From positions 52,029,220-52,093,219 of the forward strand of contig NC_087063.1 in the NCBI RefSeq assembly GCF_963678635.1: DNA of 64,000 bases. The letters are read 5' to 3'. Positions 14,201 through 26,099 of this stretch are shown here, one piece after another. Numbering within the stretch: the stretch's first letter is position 1; each line of letters opens with the position of its first letter. Source of the DNA: Symsagittifera roscoffensis (lineage: Eukaryota > Xenacoelomorpha > Acoela > Convolutidae). A program made the translations under genes and the position numbers. The notes beneath the pieces are model-generated. The model was given only the letters and a program-made list of their open reading frames with translations, was not told where the DNA came from and made no database searches.

Positions 14201-16440
14201 CAAAAATTTGGTCGCGGCATGGTCGGAAAGTAAGTCGAGGCAGTCGAAAAATTAGTCGCGGAGGTCAAAAAATTAGTCACGGCATGGTCTAAAAATTACT
14301 CGCGGGGCTCACAAATTTAGTCGCGGGGCTCAAAAATTTAGTCGCGGCAGTCAAAAATTTGTTCGCGGCATGTTCGGAAAGTAAGTCGCGGCAGTCAAAA
14401 AATTTGTCGCGGCAGTCAAAAGTTTAGTCGCGGCATGGTCAAAAAATTAGTCAGGTCATGGTCAAAAAATACGTCGCGGGGCTCAAAAAATTAGTCGCGG
14501 CAGTCAAAGAATTAGTCACGGGGCTCAAAAATTATTCGCAGGAGTCGAAAAATTTGTCTCGGGCTCAAAAAATAGTCGCGGTGGTCAAAATTTTTTTTCG
14601 CGGCATGTTCGGAAAGTAAGTCGCGGCAGTCGAAAAAACAGTCGCGGCGGTCAAACATTTAGTCGCGGCATGGTCAAAAAATTAGGTGCGGTGCTCAAAA
14701 ACTTCGTTGCGGTGGTCAAAAAATTAGTCAGGTCATGGTCGAAAATTAAGTCGCAGCCGTTAAAAAAATAGTCGCAGCGGTCAAATTTTCAGTCGCGGCA
14801 TGGTCTAAAAATCAGTCGCGGGGCTTAAAAAATTAGTCGCGGCGGTCAAAATGTTAGCTGCGGCATGGTCGGAAAGTAAGTCGCGGCAGTCAAAAAATTG
14901 GTCGCAGTGGTCAAAAAGTAAATCGCAGTGGTCAAAAAAATAGTCGCGGGGCTCAAAATTAGTCGCGGCAGTTGAAAAACTAGTCGCGGCCTGGGCGAAA
15001 TTTTAGTCGCCTTGATCAAACAATTAGTCGCAGCAGTCAAAAATTTAGTCACGGCATGGTCAAAAAATTAGTCTTGGGGCTCCAAAAAAAGTCGCAGCGG
15101 TCAAAAAAATGGTCGCGGCATGATCAAAAAACAAAACGCGGCTCACATAAAATAAGTCGCGGAGCTCAAAAATTTTGTCACGTCAATCGAAATTTTAGTC
15201 AGGGCATGGTCGCAAAATAGGTCGCGGCGGTCGAAAAATTAGTTGTGGTGGTCAAAAAATAGGTCGCGGCAGTCAAAAGTTTAGTTGCGGTATGGTGAAA
15301 AAATAAGTCGCGTCGGGCGAAAAATCAGTCGCAGCAGTCAAAGAGTTAGTCGCGGCATGGTCAAAAAATTAGTCGCGGGGCTCAAAAAATAGTCGCGGCG
15401 ATCAAAAAGTTAGTCGCGGCCTGGTCGGAAAGTAAGTCACGGCAGTCAAAAAATTAGTCGCCGCGGCCAAAATTTATTTGCTGCATGGTCTAAAAATTAG
15501 TCGATGCGGTCAAAAAATTAGTCGCGGCATGGTCAAAAAGTAAAACGCGGCCCTCAAAAAATAAGTTGCGGGGCTCAAAAAACGGTCAAAATGTAGTCAT
15601 GACGGTCAAAATGTAGTCGCGGCTTGGTCGAAAAATAAGTCGCGGCGGTCGAAAAATTAGTCTTGGCAGTCGAAAAATAGGTCGCGGCGGTCAAAAGTTT
15701 AGTCGCGGTATGGGCGAAAAATAAGTAGCGTCGGGCAAAAAATCAGTCGCGCCGGTCAAAAATTTAATCGCATAATGGTCTAAAAACTAGTCGCGGGGCT
15801 CAAAAAGTTAGTCGCAATGGTCAAAAATTAAGTCGCACTGCTGAAAAATTAGTTGCGGCGGTTGAAAATTTAGTCGCAGCTTGGTCGAAAATTATGTCGC
15901 GGTGATCAAAATTTTATCGCGGCAGGTTAAAAAAATAAGTCGCGGGGCTCAAAAATTTAGGCGCGGCTGTCAACAATTCAGTCGCGGAATGGTCAAAAAA
16001 TAAGTCGCGGCTGTCAAAAAATTTATTGCGGGGCTCAAAAAAATATTCACGAAGGTCGAAATTTTAGTCGCGATTTAGTCAGAAAAGAGTCGCGGCGGTC
16101 AAAATTTTTTTTCGCGGCATGTTTGGAAAGTAAGTCGCGGCAGTCAAAAAAACGGTCGCGGCGGTCAAAAATTTAGTCACGGCATGGTCAAAAAATTAGT
16201 CGCGGGGCGCAAAAACTTAGCTGCGGTGGTCAAAAAATTAGTCAGGTCACGGTCGAAAATTAAGTCGCAGCCGTCAAAAAAATAGTCGCAGCGGTCAAAT
16301 TTTCAGTCGCGGCATGGTCTAAAAATCAGTCGCGGGGCTCAAAAAATTAGTCGCGGCGGTCAAAATGTTAGCTGCGGCAGGGACGGAAAGTAAAACGCGG
16401 CAGTCAAAAAATCTGTCGCAATGGTCAAAAAGTAAATCGC
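11245..16440. repeat. Two copies of a 2.5-2.7 kb higher-order repeat
   Basis: About 11245-13940 is repeated at 13942-16440. The right-hand parts match at a constant offset of about 2504 bp, for example GATTTAGTCAGAAAAGAG at 13568 and 16072. The left-hand parts match at an offset of about 2699 bp, because copy one carries an additional ~195 bp block near 11700-11890, itself a local duplication. Sequence agreement is close to complete apart from single-base changes in A-runs, so the duplication looks recent relative to monomer divergence. Assembly duplication cannot be excluded from sequence alone. Confidence 0.85.
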
Positions 16441-16559
16441 AGCGGTCAAAAAAATAGTCGCGGGGCTCAAAATTAGTCGCGGCAGTTGAAAAACTAGTCG
16501 CGGCCTGGTCGAAATTTTAGTCGCCTTGATCAAACAATTAGACAAGGCATGGTCAAAAA

Positions 16560-19500
16560 ATTAGTCTCGGGGCTCCAAAAAAAGTCGCAGTGGTCAAAAA
16601 AATAGTCGCGGCATGATCAAAAATTAAAACGCGGCTCTCATAAAATAAGTGGCGGGGCTCAAAAGTTTTGTCATGTCAGTCGAAATTTTAGTCAGGGCAT
16701 GGTCGCAAAATAGGTCGCGGCGGTCGAAAAATTAGTCGTGGTGGTCAAAAATTAGGTCGCGGCAGTCAAAAGTTTAGTCGCGGTATGGTGAAAAAATAAG
16801 TGGCGTCGGGCGAAAAATCAGTCGCAGCGGTCAAAGAGTTTGTCGCGGCATGGTAAAAAAAATAGTCGCGGGGCTCAAAAAAATAGTCGCGGCGATCAAA
16901 AAGTTAGTCACGGCCTGGTCGGAAAGTAAGTCGCGGCAGTCGAAAAATTAGTCGCGGCGGCCAAAATTTAGTTGCTGCATGGTCTAAAAATTAGTCGAGG
17001 TGGTCAAAAATTTAGTCGCGGCATTCTCAAAAAATAAAACGCGGCCCTCAAAAAATAAGTTGCGGGGCTCAAAAAACGGTCGAAATGTAGTCATGACGGT
17101 CAAAGTGTAGTCGCGGCTTGGTCGAAAAATAGGTCTCGCCGGTCAAAAGTTTAGTCGCGGTATGGTCGAAAAATAAGTCGCGTCGGGCAAAAAATTAGTC
17201 GCGCCGGTCAAAAATTTAATCGCATAAAGGTCTAAAAACTAGTCGCGTGGCTCAAAATGTTAGTCGCATTGGTCTAAAAGTAACAAGCAAGTCGCACTGC
17301 TGGAAAATTAGTTGCGGCGGTTGAAAAATTAGTCGCAGCTTGGTCGAAAAAAATGTCGCGGTGATCAAAATTTAATCGCGGCATGGTCAAAAAAATAGTC
17401 GCGGGGCTCAAAAAATAGTCGCAGCGATCAAAAAGTTTGTCGCGGCATGGTCGGAAAGTAAGTCGCGGCGGTCGAAAATTTAGTCGTGGTGGTCAAAAAT
17501 TTAATCGCGGCATGGTCTAAAATTTAGTCGCGTGGCTCAAAAAATTAGTCGCGGCGGTCAAAAATTTAGTCGCGGAATGGTCAAAAATAAGTCGCAGCTG
17601 TCAAAAAATTTATTGCGGGGCTCAAAAAAATAGTCACGATGGTCGAAATTTTAGTCGCGACTTGGTCAAAAATAGGTCGCGGCGGTCAAAAAATCAATCA
17701 TGCCGGTCGAAAAATAAGTCGCGGCGGTCGAAAGTGTAGTCGCGGCATGGCAAACAATAAGTCGTGGCGGTCAAAAGTTCAGTCGCGGCATGATCAAAAA
17801 ATAAAACGCCGCTCTCATAAAATAAGTCTCGGGGCTCAAAAATTTAGTCACGTCGGTCGAAATTTTAGTCGGGGCATGGTTGCAAAATAGATCGCGGCGG
17901 TCAAAAATCAGTCGTGGTGGTCAAAAAATAGGTCGCGGTTGTCAAAAGTTTAGTCGCGGTATGGTCAAAAAATACGTAGCATCGGGCAAAAATCAGGCGT
18001 GGCGGTCAAAAAATTAGTCGCGGCATGGTCTAAAAATTAGTCTCGGGGCTCCAAAAAAAGTCGCAGCGGTCAAAAAAATAGTCGCGGCATGATCAAAAAT
18101 TAAAACGCGGCTCTCATAAAATAAGTGGCGGGGCTCAAAAGTTTTGTCATGTCAGTCGAAATTTTAGTCAGGGCATGGTCGCAAAATAGGTCGCGGCGGT
18201 CGAAAAATTAGTCGTGGTGGTCAAAAATTAGGTCGCGGCAGTCAAAAGTTTAGTCGCGGTATGGTGAAAAAATATGTGGCGTCGGGCGAAAAATCAGTCG
18301 CAGCGGTCAAAGAGTTTGTCGCGGCATGGTAAAAAAAATAGTCGCGGGGCTCAAAAAAATAGTCGCGGCGATCAAAAAGTTAGTCACGGCCTGGTCGGAA
18401 AGTAAGTCGCGGCAGTCGAAAAATTAGTCGCGGCGGCCAAAATTTAGTTGCTGCATGGTCTAAAAATTAGTCGAGGTGGTCAAAAATTTAGTCGCGGCAT
18501 TCTCAAAAAATAAAACGCGGCCCTCAAAAAATAAGTTGCGGGGCTCAAAAAACGGTCGAAATGTAGTCATGACGGTCAAAGTGTAGTCGCGGCTTGGTCG
18601 AAAAATAGGTCTCGCCGGTCAAAAGTTTAGTCGCGGTATGGTCGAAAAATAAGTCGCGTCGGGCAAAAAATTAGTCGCGCCGGTCAAAAATTTAATCGCA
18701 TAAAGGTCTAAAAACTAGTCGCGTGGCTCAAAATGTTAGTCGCATTGGTCAAAAAGTAACAAGCAAGTCGCACTGCTGGAAAATTAGTTGCGGCGGTTGA
18801 AAAATTAGTCGCAGCTTGGTCGAAAAAAATGTCGCGGTGATCAAAATTTAATCGCGGCATGGTCAAAAAAATAGTCGCGGGGCTCAAAAAATAGTCGCAG
18901 CGATCAAAAAGTTTGTCGCGGCATGGTCGGAAAGTAAGTCGCGGCGGTCGAAAATTTAGTCGTGGTGGTCAAAAATTTAATCGCGGCATGGTCTAAAATT
19001 TAGTCGCGTGGCTCAAAAAATTAGTCGCGGCGGTCAAAAATTTAGTCGCGGAATGGTCAAAAATAAGTCGCAGCTGTCAAAAAATTTATTGCGGGGCTCA
19101 AAAAAATAGTCACGATGGTCGAAATTTTAGTCGCGACTTGGTCAAAAATAGGTCGCGGCGGTCAAAAAATCAATCATGCCGGTCGAAAAATAAGTCGCGG
19201 TGGTCGAAAGTGTAGTCGCGGCATGGCAAACAATAAGTCGTGGCGGTCAAAAGTTCAGTCGCGGCATGATCAAAAAATAAAACGCCGCTCTCATAAAATA
19301 AGTCTCGGGGCTCAAAAATTTAGTCACGTCGGTCGAAATTTTAGTCGGGGCATGGTTGCAAAATAGATCGCGGCGGTCAAAAATCAGTCGTAGTGGTCAA
19401 AAAATAGGTCGCGGTTGTCAAAAGTTTAGTCGCGGTATGGTCAAAAAATACGTAGCATCGGGCAAAAATCAGGCGTGGCGGTCAAAAAATTAGTCGCGGC

Positions 19501-22500
19501 ATGGTCTAAAAATTAGTCGCGGGGCTCAAAATTAGTCGCGGCAGTTGAAAAACTAGTCGCGGCCTGGTCGAAATTTTAGTCGCCTTGATCAAACATTTAG
19601 TCGCAGCAGTCAAAAAAATAGTCGCGGCATGATCAAAAATTAAAACGCGGCTCTCATAAAATAAGTGGCGGGGCTCAAAAATTTTGTCATGTCAGTCGAA
19701 TTTTTAGTCAGGGCATGGTCGCAAAATAGGTCGCGGCGGTCGAAAAATTAGTCGTGGTGGTCAAAAATTAGGTCGCGGCAGTCAAAAGTTTAGTCGCGGT
19801 ATGGTGAAAAAATAAGTGGCGACGGGCGAAAAATCAGTCGCAGCGGTCAAAGAGTTTGTCGCGGCATGGTCAAAAAAATAGTCGCAGCGGTCAAATTTTC
19901 AGTCGCGGCATGGTCTAAAAACCAGTCGCGGGGCTCAAAAAATTAGTCGCGGCGGTCAAAATGTTAGCTGCGGCAGGGACGGAAAGTAAAACGCGGCAGT
20001 CAAAAAATCAGTCGCAATGGTCAAAAAGTAAATCGCAGCGGTCAAAAAAATAGTCGCGGGGCTCAAAATTAGTCGCGGCAGTTGAAAAATTAGTCGCGGC
20101 CTGGTCGAAATTTTAGTCGCCTTGATCAAACAATTAGACAAGGCATGGTCAAAAAATTAGTCTCGGGGCTCCAAAAAAAGTCGCAGCGGTCAAAAAAATA
20201 GTCGCGGCATGATCAAAAATTAAAACGCGGCTCTCATAAAATAAGTGGCGGGGCTCGAAAGTATGTCATGTCAGTCGAAATTTTAGTCAGGGCATGGTCG
20301 CAAAATAGGTCGCGGCGGTCGAAAAATTAGTCGTGGTGGTCAAAAATTAGGTCGCGGCAGTCAAAAGTTTAGTCGCGGTATGGTGAAAAAATAAGTGGCG
20401 TCGGGCAAAAAATCAGTCGCAGCGGTCAAAGAGTTTGTCGCGGCATGGTAAAAAAAAATAGTCGCGGGGCTCAAAAAAATAGTCGCGGCGATCAAAAAGT
20501 TAGTCACGGCCTGGTCGGAAAGTAAGTCGCGGCAGTCAAAAAATTAGTCGCGGCGGCCAAAATTTAGTTGCTGCATGGTCTAAAAATTAGTCGAGGTGGT
20601 CAAAAATTTAGTCGCGGCATTCTCAAAAAATAAAACGCGGCCCTCAAAAAATAAGTTGCGGGGCTCAAAAAACGGTCGAAATGTAGTCATGACGGTCAAA
20701 GTGTAGTCGCGGCTTGGTCGAAAAATAGGTCTCGCCGGTCAAAAGTTTAGTCGCGGTATGGTCGAAAAATAAGTAGCGTCGGGCAAAAAATTAGTCGCGC
20801 CGGTCAAAAATTTAATCGCATAAAGGTCTAAAAACTAGTCGCGTGGCTCAAAAAGTTAGTCGCATTGGTCAAAAAGTAACAAGCAAGTCGCACTGCTGGA
20901 AAATTAGTTGCGGCGGTTGAAAAATTAGTCGCAGCTTGGTCGAAAAAAATGTCGCGGTGATCAAAATTTAATCGCGGCATGGTCAAAAAAATAGTCGCGG
21001 CGATCAAAAAGTTTGTCGCGGCATGGTCGGAAAGTAAGTCGCGGCGGTCGAAAATTTAGTCGTGGTGGTCAAAAATTTAATCGCGGCATGGTCTAAAATT
21101 TAGTCGCGTGGCTCAAAAAATTAGTCGCGGCGGTCAAAAATTTAGTCGCGGAATGGTCAAAAATAAGTCGCAGCTGTCAAAAAATTTATTGCGGGGCTCA
21201 AAAAAATAGTCACGATGGTCGAAATTTTAGTCGCGACTTGGTCAAAAAATAGGTCGCGGCGGTCGAAAAATCAATCATGCCGGTCGAAAAATAAGTCGCG
21301 GCGGTCGAAAGTTTAGTCGCGGCATGGCAAACAATAAGTCGTGGCGTTCAAAAGTACAGTCGCGGCATGATCAAAAAATGAAACGCCGCTCTCATAAAAT
21401 AAGTCGCGGGGCTCAAAAATTTAGTCACGTCGGTCGAAATTTTAGTCGGGGCATGGTTGCAAAATAGATCGCGGCGGTCAAAAAATTAGTCGTGGTGGTC
21501 AAAAAATAGGTCGCGGTTGTCAAAATTTTAGTCGAGGTATGGTCAAAAAATACGTAGCATCGGGCAAAAGTCATTCGTGGCGGTCAAAAAATTAGTCGCG
21601 GGGCTCAAAATTAGTCGCGGCAGTTGAAAAACTAGTCGCGGCCTGGTCGAAATTTTAGTCGCTTTGATCAAACAATTAGTCACAGCAGTCAAAAAAATAG
21701 TCGCGGCATGATCAAAAATTAAAACGCGGCTCTCATAAAATAAGTGGCGGGGCTCAAAAGTTTTGTCATGTCAGTCGAAATTTTAGTCAGGGCATGGTCG
21801 CAAAATAGGTCGCGGCGGTCGAAAAATTAGTCGTGGTGGTCAAAAATTAGGTCGCGGCAGTCAAAAGTTTAGTCGCGGTATGGTGAAAAAATAAGTGGCG
21901 ACGGGCAAAAAATCAGTCGCAGCGGTCAAAGAGTTTGTCGCGGCATGGTAAAAAAAATAGTCGCGGGGCTCAAAAAAATAGTTGCGGCGATCAAAAAGTT
22001 AGTCACGGCCTGGTCGGAAAGTAAGTCGCGGCAGTCGAAAAATTAGTCGCGGCGGCCAAAATTTAGTTGCTGCATGGTCTAAAAATTAGTCGAGGTGGTC
22101 AAAAATTTAGTCGCGGCATTCTCAAAAAATAAAACGCGGCCCTCAAAAAATAAGTTGCGGGGCTCAAAAAACGGTCAAAATGTAGTCATGACGGTCAAAA
22201 TGTAGTCGCGGCTTGGTCGAAAAATAAGTCGCGGCGGTCAAAAAATTAGTCGCGGTATGGTCGAAAAATAAGTAGCGTCGGGCAAAAAATTAGTCGCGCC
22301 GGTCAAAAATTTAATCGCATAAAGGTCTAAAAACTAGTCGCGTGGCTCAAAAAGTTAGTCGCAATGGTCAAAAAGTAGCAAGTAAATCGCACTGCTGGAA
22401 AATTAGTTGCGGCGGTTGAAAAATTAGTCGCGGCATGGTCAAAATATAGTCGCGGGGCTCAAAAAATAGTCGCGGCGATCAAAAAGTTTGTCGCGGCTTG

Positions 22501-22930
22501 GTCGGAAAGTAAGTCGCGGCGGTCGAAAATTTAGTCGTGGTGGTCAAAAATTTAATCGCGGCATGGTCTAAAATTTAGTCGCGTGGCTCAAAAAGTTAGT
22601 CGCGGCGGTCAGAAATTTAGTCGCGCAATGGTCAAATAAGTCGCAGCTGTCAAAAAATTTATTGCGGGGCTCGAAAAAATAGTCACGATGGTCGAAATTT
22701 TAGTCGCGACTTGGTCGAAAAATAGGTCGCGGCGGTCAAAAAATTAGTCATGCCGGTCGAAAAATAAGTCGCGGCGATCGAAAATTTTGTCGCGGCATGG
22801 CAAACAATAAGTCGTGGCGGTCAAAAGTTCAGTCGCGGCTTGATCAAAAAATAAAACGCCGCTCTCATAAAATAAGTCGCGGGGCTCAAAAATTTAGTCA
22901 CGTCGGTGGAAATTTTAGTCGGGGCATGGT
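16560..22930. repeat. Repeated ~1476-bp higher-order units
   Basis: A block starting near CTCGGGGCTCCAAAAAAAGT recurs at 16566, 18042 and 20162. The first interval is exactly 1476 bp. The second is 1476 plus about 644 bp, where an extra partial block (about 19512-20155) is inserted. A fourth, more diverged copy runs from about 21690 to 22930. The copies share an invariant segment containing GCATGATCAAAAATTAAAAC and CTCTCATAAAATAAGT that lacks the usual core and serves as a landmark. Copies one and two are nearly identical. Confidence 0.85.
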
Positions 22931-24180
22931 CGCAAAATAGATCGCGGCGGTCAAAAAATAGGTCGCGGTTGTCAGAAGTTTAGTCGCGGTATTGTGAAAA
23001 AATAAGTGGCGTCGGGCAAAAAATCAGTCGCAGCGGTCAAAGAGTTAGTCGCGGCATGGCCGGAAAGTAAGTTACGGCAGTCGAAAAATTAGTCGCGGCA
23101 GTCAAAAATTTGGTTGCTGCATGGTCTAAAATTTAGTCGCGGAGCTCAAACAATTAATCGCGGTGGTCAAAAGTTCAGTCGCAGCATGATCAAAAAATAA
23201 ACGCGGCTCTCATAAAATAAGTCACGGGGCTCAAAAATTTAGTCATGTCGGTCGAAATTTTAGTCGGGGCATGGTCGCAAAGTAGGTCGCGGCGGTCGAA
23301 AAATTAGTCGTGGTGGTCAAAAAATAGGTCGTGGCGGTCAAAAGTTTAGTCGCGGTATGGTAAAAAAATAAGTAGCGTCGGGCAAAAAATCAGTCGCAGC
23401 GGTCAAAGAGTTAGTCGCTGCATGGTCTAAAAATTAGTCGCGGCGGTCAAAAATTTGGTCGCGGCATGGTCGGAAAGTAAGTCGAGGCAGTCGAAAAATT
23501 AGTCGCGGCGGTCAAAAATTTAGTCACGGCATGGTCTAAAAATTTGTCGCGGGGCTCAAAAAATTAGTCGCGGCGGTCAAAAATTTAGCCGCGGCATGGT
23601 CAAAAAATAAAACGCGGCTCTCAAGAAATAAGTTGCGGGGCTCAAAAAACTAGCCATGACGGTCAAAATTTAGTCGCGGCGGTCGAAAAATAATTCGTGG
23701 CAGTCGAAAAATGGGTCGCGGCGGTCAAAAGTTTAGTCGCGGTATGGTCGAAAAATATGTAGCTTCGGGCAAAAAATCAGTCGCGCCTGTCATAAATTTT
23801 AGTCGCGACATGGTCAAAAAATTAGTTGCGAGGCTCAAAAAAATAGTCGCGGCATGGTCAAAAAATAAGTCGCGGCTGTCAAAAAATTTATTGCGGGGCT
23901 CAAAAAATTAGTCAGGATGGTCGAAAACTTAGTCGCGACATGGTCAAAAAACAAGCCGCGGCGGTAGAAAAATCAGTGATGCCGGTCGAAAAATAAGTCG
24001 CGGTGGTCGAAAGTTTTGTCGCGGCATGGTCAAACAATAAGTCGTGGCGGTCAAAAGTTCAGTCGCGGCATGGTCAAACAATAAGTCGCGGCGGTCGAAA
24101 AATTAGTCGCGGAGGTCAAAAAATTAGTTGTGGCATGGTCGAAAATCAATTCGCGGCGGTCAAAAATTATAAACTTTTAG

Positions 24181-24508
24181 GTTGAGTTTGCCAATTGGAA
24201 ATGAGAGCGAGATCAACCTCAGCGACATATTCGAACGTCAATCAGACAGCACCAACGACCTCCTCAGACCTAATTACGTCACAGATCACGTGACTTTGGA
24301 CTCACGTGAGCTTGCGATGATGAAGAAAGCGGACAAGAAACTTAAGCGACGCCAGCAGCGGATGTTGTCGAAGAGCAACAAAGACTACGCTGGCTATAAA
24401 GTTTCCATTCCAGAAGATATTCAAAAATTGTTCAGCATGCAGAAGGAAAAATCGTTCACGCTGCGAAGAGTGAGCGAAGCCAGAGGCGCTGCAGATGTCG
24501 AACTGTAG
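24181..24508 (+). CDS. Probable terminal exon of an unrecognised gene
   Basis: A T-rich segment ending CTTTTAG at 24180 could be a 3' splice site. It is followed by an open frame of about 108 codons ending in TAG at 24506-24508. The peptide has an acidic/serine start, a lysine/arginine-rich central stretch (KKADKKLKRRQQRML), and ends RGAADVEL. Its base composition is clearly more GC-rich and codon-like than its surroundings. There is no good ATG at the 5' edge, which fits an internal or terminal exon rather than a single-exon gene. I do not recognise the family. If the reading is right, the upstream intron of this gene contains or borders the satellite array. A chance open frame is the alternative. 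Confidence 0.5.
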
Positions 24509-24925
24509 TTACGACTCAATTGATCCAAAAGCAAAACTTGAAAAAGGCAAAAATCACATTTTAATCAAATTTTATATTTCTGTCTTAACTCTTTTTTGTG
24601 TGGAGTTTTTCAATTCACTGTTTAATTAAATTTTAATCTAGAATTGTTATCTCAAAGTTTCCATTCGAAAATCATTTTTGAGCATATCTCTTGTCTTTAG
24701 CGTTGATGCTTCTGGGTACTGAAAATTTGTGATATAACTAAAAAGAAAAAAAAACAAAACGGACTGTAGCTTTCTTGAATGCCTCTTATATTCGAAAAAA
24801 ATTATGCCAGTACTGTGGAATTTTTCTCTCTCATTCTTTTTACTACCTGTTTGTGGTTTGTGAGTTGAAAACCTTCATAAACTTTTTGTATAATATCATC
24901 CAAACACACAAAAAGTTGTTGCTTC
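24509..24925. other. AT-rich 3' flank, no gene seen
   Basis: This follows the exon ending at 24508. It is AT-rich with no perfect AATAAA close to the stop, and I saw no open frame that looks coding. The short + frame at 24775-24993 runs from AT-rich DNA into a G-rich tract and is not codon-like. Confidence 0.5.
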
Positions 24926-25050
24926 AGGGGGTGGGGATAGGGGTTAGTTTAGATGCGGGGGAGGGGGCAGGGGGCTTCGGTGGTTGGTGGTGATTTAAGT
25001 TGGGGGTAGTGATTCAGCTGGGGGGATGTATCAGGTCTGGGCGGATGAAA
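24926..25050 (+). repeat. G-rich tract
   Basis: This is a run of G3-G6 blocks interspersed with short T/A spacers on the + strand, containing GGGGGTGGGGATAGGGG and GGGGGAGGGGGCAGGGGG. Four or more G-runs fall within 30 bases, so G-quadruplex formation is plausible by the usual G3+N1-7 rule. It resembles the tracts at 25987, 28265 and 45490. Confidence 0.7.
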
Positions 25051-25483
25051 TAGCCGCGTACGCTACGCATAATTGATGAAATGTAAAATATTCAACCAAA
25101 GTATTAACCAAAAGCTTGCTTTTGATAGAATTTTGAATGACTTCAGTGCCAAATTCTTTTGCTTTTCAAATGGCCAAAGTGTCATTATGAAGACCGTGCC
25201 CAACGAAAGCTGTTTCCTAGATAGAAATGTTATATAGGTTACCTAGTAAAAAATTTTTGTATTTTCTGTACAGAAATTATTTATTTCTTTCTTAGTTGAG
25301 AAAAAAACATATTCTGGAAAGAAAAAAAAACACAAATCAGTTCAGTGCTCAACTGCAAGAGATAAACATGCTTCGAGTATACACAACAGCCGTAGCAATT
25401 TAATGCAAATTACCAGTTTTTATAAAAAGTGTTGCTTTGAATTAGGCTGCTAAAACTATCAATCATTATTAGGTCGGTCATGC

Positions 25484-25562
25484 GGCTATCATGTGGCCTA
25501 ACGGTTAGCACAACATCCTTAAAGAACGGCAAGGCGGAAGTTCGAGCCGTGCCATGAGAGAA
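25484..25562 (+). mobile_element. tRNA-derived SINE-like unit (or diverged tRNA)
   Basis: An A-box-like sequence TGGCCTAACGG (25494-25504) is followed about 45 bases later by a B-box-like GTTCGAGCC (25540-25548), the spacing of an RNA polymerase III internal promoter. The ends can pair weakly (TCATG with CATGA), giving a partial acceptor stem, and the D-arm region CCTAACGGTTAG looks tRNA-like. The anticodon arm is not convincing, so I prefer a tRNA-derived SINE head over a functional tRNA. No A-rich tail is evident. The next ~30 bp lead into the CCCGCACCG-ended repeat. Confidence 0.5.
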
Positions 25563-25584
25563 ATTTTCTAGTTAGAATTAGTCT

Positions 25585-25786
25585 ACCCGCACCGAGCACC
25601 CATGGATCATAATCGATTATATTGTCATAATATGGTCAGCATCTATAAAATGACATAATAATCGATTATAATCCATTAAAAAAAGATTATAATCCTAATT
25701 TTTTATCCCAATAAAATCCATTATAATCGATTATATTCGATTATAATGGATTTTTTTTGAGGGGTTATTCATGAATTTACAATTTT
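25585..25786 (+). repeat. ATAATCGATTAT-type dispersed repeat, copy A (cut by gap)
   Basis: It begins CCCGCACCGAGCACCCATGG and continues into many copies of the palindrome ATAATCGATTAT and its variants, then TTTTTTTTGAGGGGTTATTC before the N gap. The same terminus and the same internal order, in reverse orientation, occur in the copies ending at 28925 and 46185, and the terminus recurs in the + orientation at 30070. No coding frame is visible. Confidence 0.75.
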
Positions 25787-25986
25787 NNNNNNNNNNNNNN
25801 NNNNNNNNNNNNNNNNNNNNNNNNNNNNNNNNNNNNNNNNNNNNNNNNNNNNNNNNNNNNNNNNNNNNNNNNNNNNNNNNNNNNNNNNNNNNNNNNNNNN
25901 NNNNNNNNNNNNNNNNNNNNNNNNNNNNNNNNNNNNNNNNNNNNNNNNNNNNNNNNNNNNNNNNNNNNNNNNNNNNNNNNNNNNNN
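25787..25986. other. Assembly gap (200 N)
   Basis: Exactly 200 unknown bases. Any open frames crossing it are artefacts of undetermined sequence. Confidence 1.
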
Positions 25987-26095
25987 CTGCTGGGGGACGG
26001 TTGATAGGGGAGGGGAATGCTGCTGGTGGGGGAGGGGTTGATTTGGGGCATTGGTTATGCCCAAGAGGGAAGGGGACTGGGAAGATTTTTATTTA
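25987..26095 (+). repeat. G-rich tract after the gap
   Basis: G-run-rich sequence (GCTGGGGGACGG, GGGGAGGGGAATG, GGTGGGGGAGGGG) lies immediately right of the gap. It probably belongs to a G-rich minisatellite mostly hidden in the gap, since comparable tracts accompany copies B and D of the ATAATCGATTAT repeat. Confidence 0.6.
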
Positions 26096-26099
26096 GTTC

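Larger units (their letters stand above)
1..24170. repeat. 24-kb CpG-rich satellite array of 21-23 bp monomers
   Basis: The whole segment is head-to-tail degenerate monomers of about 21-23 bp. Each has an A-tract (usually AAAAAATT), then AGTCGCGG, then a short variable tail such as CGGTC, CATGGTC, GGCTC or TGGTC. The orientation is the same throughout. Monomer variants are shuffled locally but recur in fixed order within higher-order repeats annotated separately. Because 21 bp is 7 codons, the array creates spurious open frames of a repeating K/V/A/S/R-rich peptide on + and a T/A/F/L-rich peptide on -. These have no start context or splice structure and are not genes. The array extends beyond the left edge, so its full size is unknown. 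It ends near 24170 at a probable splice acceptor. Confidence 0.97.

Noticed and set aside
3002-23911. Many open frames of 60-170 codons across the satellite, both strands
   Set aside because: They follow from a 21-bp (7-codon) period lacking stops in some registers; the peptides merely repeat the monomer and have no independent coding signal.
1-24170. CRISPR array
   Set aside because: There is no alternation of constant repeat and unique spacers; adjacent monomers are all variants of one sequence, and the context is a eukaryotic genome.
25731-26064. Open frames crossing the gap
   Set aside because: They consist mainly of undetermined bases.
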